Below, piece after piece: positions 48,148-48,703 of a DNA stretch of 48,703 nucleotides; positions within the stretch are counted from its first letter, which is position 1; each line of letters opens with the position of its first letter. A program made the translations under genes and the position numbers. The stretch is from the NCBI GenBank assembly GCA_031288515.1, contig JAITRG010000011.1, positions 1 through 48,703 on the forward strand, read 5' to 3'. This DNA is from Tannerellaceae bacterium (GTDB lineage Bacteria; Bacteroidota; Bacteroidia; Bacteroidales; Tannerellaceae). The notes under the pieces were generated by a model that worked only from the letters and a program-made list of their open reading frames with translations, ran no database searches and was not told where the DNA came from.

Positions 48148-48703
48148 TCTACTTTAACAGATTAAAAAACGCGCGAAGAAAGAAGCTAAACCTGATACCG
48201 TCCGGTAACCGCTTTTTCAACAGGAACCCTCCCTGTTAAACGATACTTTTTTACCTTTCCTTTCAGCTTTCAGCTTTGTTGCTAAGGATTGATTTACAGG
48301 ATGAAAATCCTGAAAAAAGACCGTTCAGCCTCCTTTCAGGAAACCGGAAGAGAGGAATTTATTCCATAAAAAAATCATTATACAGTCTTCAGTAAACCAT
48401 TATAATGCCTTCAGTAAACTATTATATACTCTTTACCAAACCATAATAATGGTCTGTTGAAGGCGTCATAGGGCTTTTTTTTAGTCTTCTCAATTGCTTC
48501 ATCAGAGTCTTCTCAATAGTTTACCAAAGGCGTCGCAAGGACGTTCTAAAGTCATCGTAATGGTTTGGAAAAGAGGATGCAATGATTTTTTTCCTCTTTT
48601 ACCGGCCCCATATTTTTTTTCTGAAACGTGGCTGAACGGTCTTCTTTCAGCCATAGCCGTTCATACGCAAGCGCTTATAAACCGGCTGTAAGCTGAAAGA
48701 TAG
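48148..48703 (+). mobile_element. MITE-like element with 22-bp tandem-unit core, copy 2 (truncated by window end)
   Basis: TIRs CTGAAAAAAGACCGTTCAGCC 48310-48330 and GGCTGAACGGTCTTCTTTCAG 48630-48650 (20/21 complementary); nine 22-bp units 48389-48586. Confidence 0.78.

Noticed and set aside
48389-48586. CRISPR array or zinc-finger/TAL-like coding repeat
   Set aside because: Units are contiguous without spacers; a 22-bp period is not a multiple of 3, so it cannot encode a protein repeat.

Overview
Bacteroidales-type chromosome segment. Evidence: TAnnTTTG promoter boxes, SusC/SusD pair, PorT, DUF4270, DUF4491, DUF3276 and DUF4837 families. From left to right it carries: (i) a 6-bladed beta-propeller lipoprotein; (ii) gmd-fcl (GDP-fucose), with gmd split by a single in-frame TAA; (iii) a 390-bp tandem duplication with no ORF, each copy having a Bacteroidetes promoter and a terminator hairpin (candidate structured small RNA); (iv) a SusC/SusD/S9-peptidase operon full of tandem repeats and flanked by two near-identical 55-bp copies of the nikR upstream region; (v) a nickel locus: a NikR-like regulator that lacks the three canonical His ligands, a lipoprotein, a TonB-dependent receptor, an UreH/TauE-like permease, and larB, larC, larE (nickel-pincer cofactor synthesis) without larA; (vi) DUF4270, a GT5 domain, panC, panD, MATE, DUF3276, ferredoxin, porT, cdsA, ftsH, rsfS and tRNA-Gln; (vii) a small accessory patch (UPF0158, pRiA4b ORF-3-like, IS110 fragment); (viii) secG, a TPR-like protein, lptE and a sigma-54 activator; (ix) a four-gene lipid head-group-like operon; (x) pdxA, DUF4837, rlmN, a PpiD/SurA-like PPIase, lptC, TPR, an OMP and coaX. 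Two inverted copies of a MITE-like element (about 22.2-22.7 kb and 48.1-48.7 kb) contain terminal inverted repeats and a core of degenerate 22-bp tandem units. They differ by exactly one unit, and a related array sits at 1.6-1.7 kb. All calls come from reading the sequence and the supplied ORFs. No database search was run.
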